DNA of 41,067 bases from Paracoccaceae bacterium. GTDB lineage: Bacteria; Pseudomonadota; Alphaproteobacteria; Rhodobacterales; Rhodobacteraceae. The stretch covers positions 1 through 41,067 of the forward strand of contig DAOUQK010000003.1 of assembly GCA_030625695.1 (NCBI GenBank), read 5' to 3'. The notes under the pieces are model-generated. The model saw only the letters and a list, made by a program, of their open reading frames with translations, had not been told where the DNA came from and made no database searches. Below are positions 39,773-41,067 of this stretch, piece after piece; the stretch's first letter is position 1, and every line of letters starts with the position of its first letter. The position numbers were made by a program, and so were the translations under genes.

Positions 39773-40341
39773 CTTTTTCCAAGGATATTCCTGCCGACTG
39801 GCGCGGCATGGGCGCTCCGATTGAAATTCCGGCTAACGAACATGGGCGTCTTCGATTGTTTGCGCTTAACGACCAACTTAGTCACGAAATCGCCCACTCA
39901 GGCGTATTGGACCACCTGTACCTGGCTCTGGGCACAAACCCTTCAACTGGCCCACTACACGACCCCGACGTGCAGATCGTCCACTTGCGCACAATTGAAG
40001 ACATGGGGCTACCGGCCTTTCTGCAAGACGCTTATGACATCGACCCTGCAGAGCTTACCCCCCAAACCAACATTCTGAACGCCCAAAGTGGCACCATTGC
40101 CCTGATCCGCTCGGGTGCCTTCAACGCACGCGCCCTCCAACTTACCCCATCCGATCAGGCCGCATTGGTCGCTACTTTTACCGAGCCCCAAACCGATTGG
40201 ACCTCCAAGCCCATGCCGACTTCACCACCCATCCGCACCTCTCCCCGCGCCGCCCGCTCGCGGGCGCGCCGTATCGGACTATCCCTGTTCGCGGTGATGA
40301 TGACGCTGATCCTGCTGTTTGTTCTCTGGCTGGCAACATGA
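39769..40341 (+). CDS. Unknown protein with C-terminal membrane anchor, coupled to pyrB
   Basis: 190 residues, start overlapping the pyrB stop (ATGA). A soluble N-terminal domain of about 145 residues (WRGMGAPIEIPANEHGRLRL, VLDHLYLALG, VQIVHLRTIEDMGLPAFLQDAYDI, LTPSDQAALVATF) is followed by a Pro/Arg-rich linker. A single tail membrane helix (IGLSLFAVMMTLILLFVLWL) ends the protein at the C-terminus. It resembles a tail-anchored protein. I recognise no family. The tight link to pyrB suggests co-regulation. Confidence 0.75.
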   Translation: MTFSKDIPADWRGMGAPIEIPANEHGRLRLFALNDQLSHEIAHSGVLDHLYLALGTNPSTGPLHDPDVQIVHLRTIEDMGLPAFLQDAYDIDPAELTPQTNILNAQSGTIALIRSGAFNARALQLTPSDQAALVATFTEPQTDWTSKPMPTSPPIRTSPRAARSRARRIGLSLFAVMMTLILLFVLWLAT

Positions 40342-40739
40342 CGCAGTTCAGGGCAGATCGCGCCGCATATCTTCGCCACAACGCATGGCTGGCGGTGTTT
40401 GGCATGGGTGGTGCCGTGGCGCTGCTCTGGCTGATGGGTAATCCGCATTTCTGGACTGGCGCGCCGGCCGGCCTGTTGGCGATTGTCCTGCGTGGTTGGT
40501 ATCTCGGCTCGGAAGAGCTTGGCGCTGTTTGGGAGATCGACGACAGGACCCAAGATCCGGCCCTTTCCGGCCCCGCCGAACGCAATATCCGCTTGACTGA
40601 AATTCAAACCGTGCGATCCATGGGCAGCTTTGTTCAGGTTATCACCCGCACCGGCGACAAACATCTGATCAAATATCAGGCCGATCCGGACGACACCATC
40701 GCCCGGATCAAGGCGGCGCAACAAACGGGGGCATCATGA
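40338..40739 (+). CDS. Small membrane protein of unknown function
   Basis: 133 residues, start ATG 40338 overlapping the previous stop (ATGA). One or two hydrophobic segments (AWLAVFGMGGAVALLWLMG and GAPAGLLAIVLRGWYLGSEE) are followed by a beta-rich domain (VWEIDDRTQDPALSGPAERN, QTVRSMGSFVQVITRTGDKH, LIKYQADPDDTIARI), reminiscent of PH-like domains found in small bacterial membrane proteins. The function is unknown. Overlaps at both ends place it in one unit with pyrB. Confidence 0.75.
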   Translation: MTQFRADRAAYLRHNAWLAVFGMGGAVALLWLMGNPHFWTGAPAGLLAIVLRGWYLGSEELGAVWEIDDRTQDPALSGPAERNIRLTEIQTVRSMGSFVQVITRTGDKHLIKYQADPDDTIARIKAAQQTGAS

Positions 40740-41067
40740 GTACACCGCAAGGCTGGGACAGCATCCTCGACCCGGGCGAGGAAATCCTCTGGCAAGGCCG
40801 CCCCGACGGCGCTGTCACCCTGCGCCCCCGCAACATCATGATGCTGATTTTTGGGTTGTTCTTTGCCGGCTTTGCGCTGTTCTGGATGGTCATGGCGGCG
40901 CAGTCAGGCGGCGGTGTCTGGATGTTCGGCCTGATCCATTTCTCAGTCGGCGCGGGCATCGTCTTTTCCGCCCTGTTCTGGGGCACTTTCAAACGGCGGC
41001 GCAGCTGGTACACGCTGACCAATAACCGTGCCATCATCGCCTCGGACCTGCCAATCATCGGCAAACG
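40736..41067 (+). CDS. Membrane protein with PH-like start (cut by window edge)
   Basis: 110 codons are visible from ATG 40736, which overlaps the previous stop (ATGA). DPGEEILWQGRPDGAVTLRP is the usual opening of bacterial PH-domain membrane proteins. Two hydrophobic segments follow (IMMLIFGLFFAGFALFWMVM and FGLIHFSVGAGIVFSALFWG), then WYTLTNNRAIIASDLP, the start of a PH-like beta domain. It is likely a paralogue of, or functional partner to, the preceding protein. The C-terminus lies outside the window. Confidence 0.78.
   Translation, partial: MSTPQGWDSILDPGEEILWQGRPDGAVTLRPRNIMMLIFGLFFAGFALFWMVMAAQSGGGVWMFGLIHFSVGAGIVFSALFWGTFKRRRSWYTLTNNRAIIASDLPIIGK

Overview
The window looks like chromosomal DNA from a marine alphaproteobacterium of the Roseobacter group (Rhodobacteraceae). 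The evidence is the moderately high GC, the gene content (Xsc, TauR, SoeABC, CoxG, UbiA, RsmE, plant-type GshA, PyrB), and the many short conserved proteins joined by ATGA stop/start overlaps. I see no tRNA, rRNA, CRISPR array, phage genes or intact insertion sequence. The non-coding interest lies in small palindromic repeats.

Layout. 1-2370: the 5' part of a soluble lytic transglycosylase gene (leftward, cut by the window edge), then dapA. 2436-12585: a C2-sulfonate module. It holds soeABC (cytoplasmic sulfite dehydrogenase), a second-type citrate synthase, pta, xsc (sulfoacetaldehyde acetyltransferase) and the PLP-dependent regulator tauR. Xsc turns sulfoacetaldehyde into acetyl phosphate and sulfite, SoeABC oxidises the sulfite to sulfate, Pta makes acetyl-CoA, and the citrate synthase can feed this into the TCA cycle. 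Taurine uptake and deamination genes are not in the window. 12814-19541: an adenylate cyclase/TolB-like/TPR protein, an EamA transporter, a CoxG-like protein, what looks like the 5' stump of a lost ABC-transporter ATPase gene, two unknown exported proteins, an S49 peptidase, a small zinc-ribbon-like protein and a Ca2+/Na+ antiporter.

19542-23483: a 481-bp non-coding stretch with a REP-type double palindrome flanked by a duplicated uvrC start, then uvrC, pgsA, moaD and moaE. 23486-30511: a convergent pair (coiled-coil membrane protein and OmpA/BON-like protein), ubiA, and divergent rsmE followed by a GNAT protein, a membrane protein and gshA. 30758-38664: one long leftward block, probably two transcription units. 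The first is uracil-DNA glycosylase, metallophosphoesterase and moaB, ending in a hairpin terminator. The second is an RND adaptor, an RND pump and an MDR oxidoreductase. 38822-41067: pyrB followed by three small membrane-protein genes, each overlapping the previous one by 4 bp.

The most unusual findings are: (1) two 116-bp palindromic elements with TAGAGCG...CGCTCTA ends and a shared core. One exactly fills the moaD-moaE junction, so that removing it with one TA restores TAA-ATG. The other sits in the xsc leader. (2) Two REP/BIME-like double palindromes with GTAG-type feet, one with a 19-bp duplication of the uvrC start. (3) A 38-bp repeated terminator module behind tauR and gshA with compensatory stem changes. 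(4) A pair of CTGGACTT direct repeats exactly 22 bp apart in front of tauR. (5) An apparent remnant of an ABC ATPase gene behind coxG. Functional names are read from sequence motifs and family knowledge; no database search was run.
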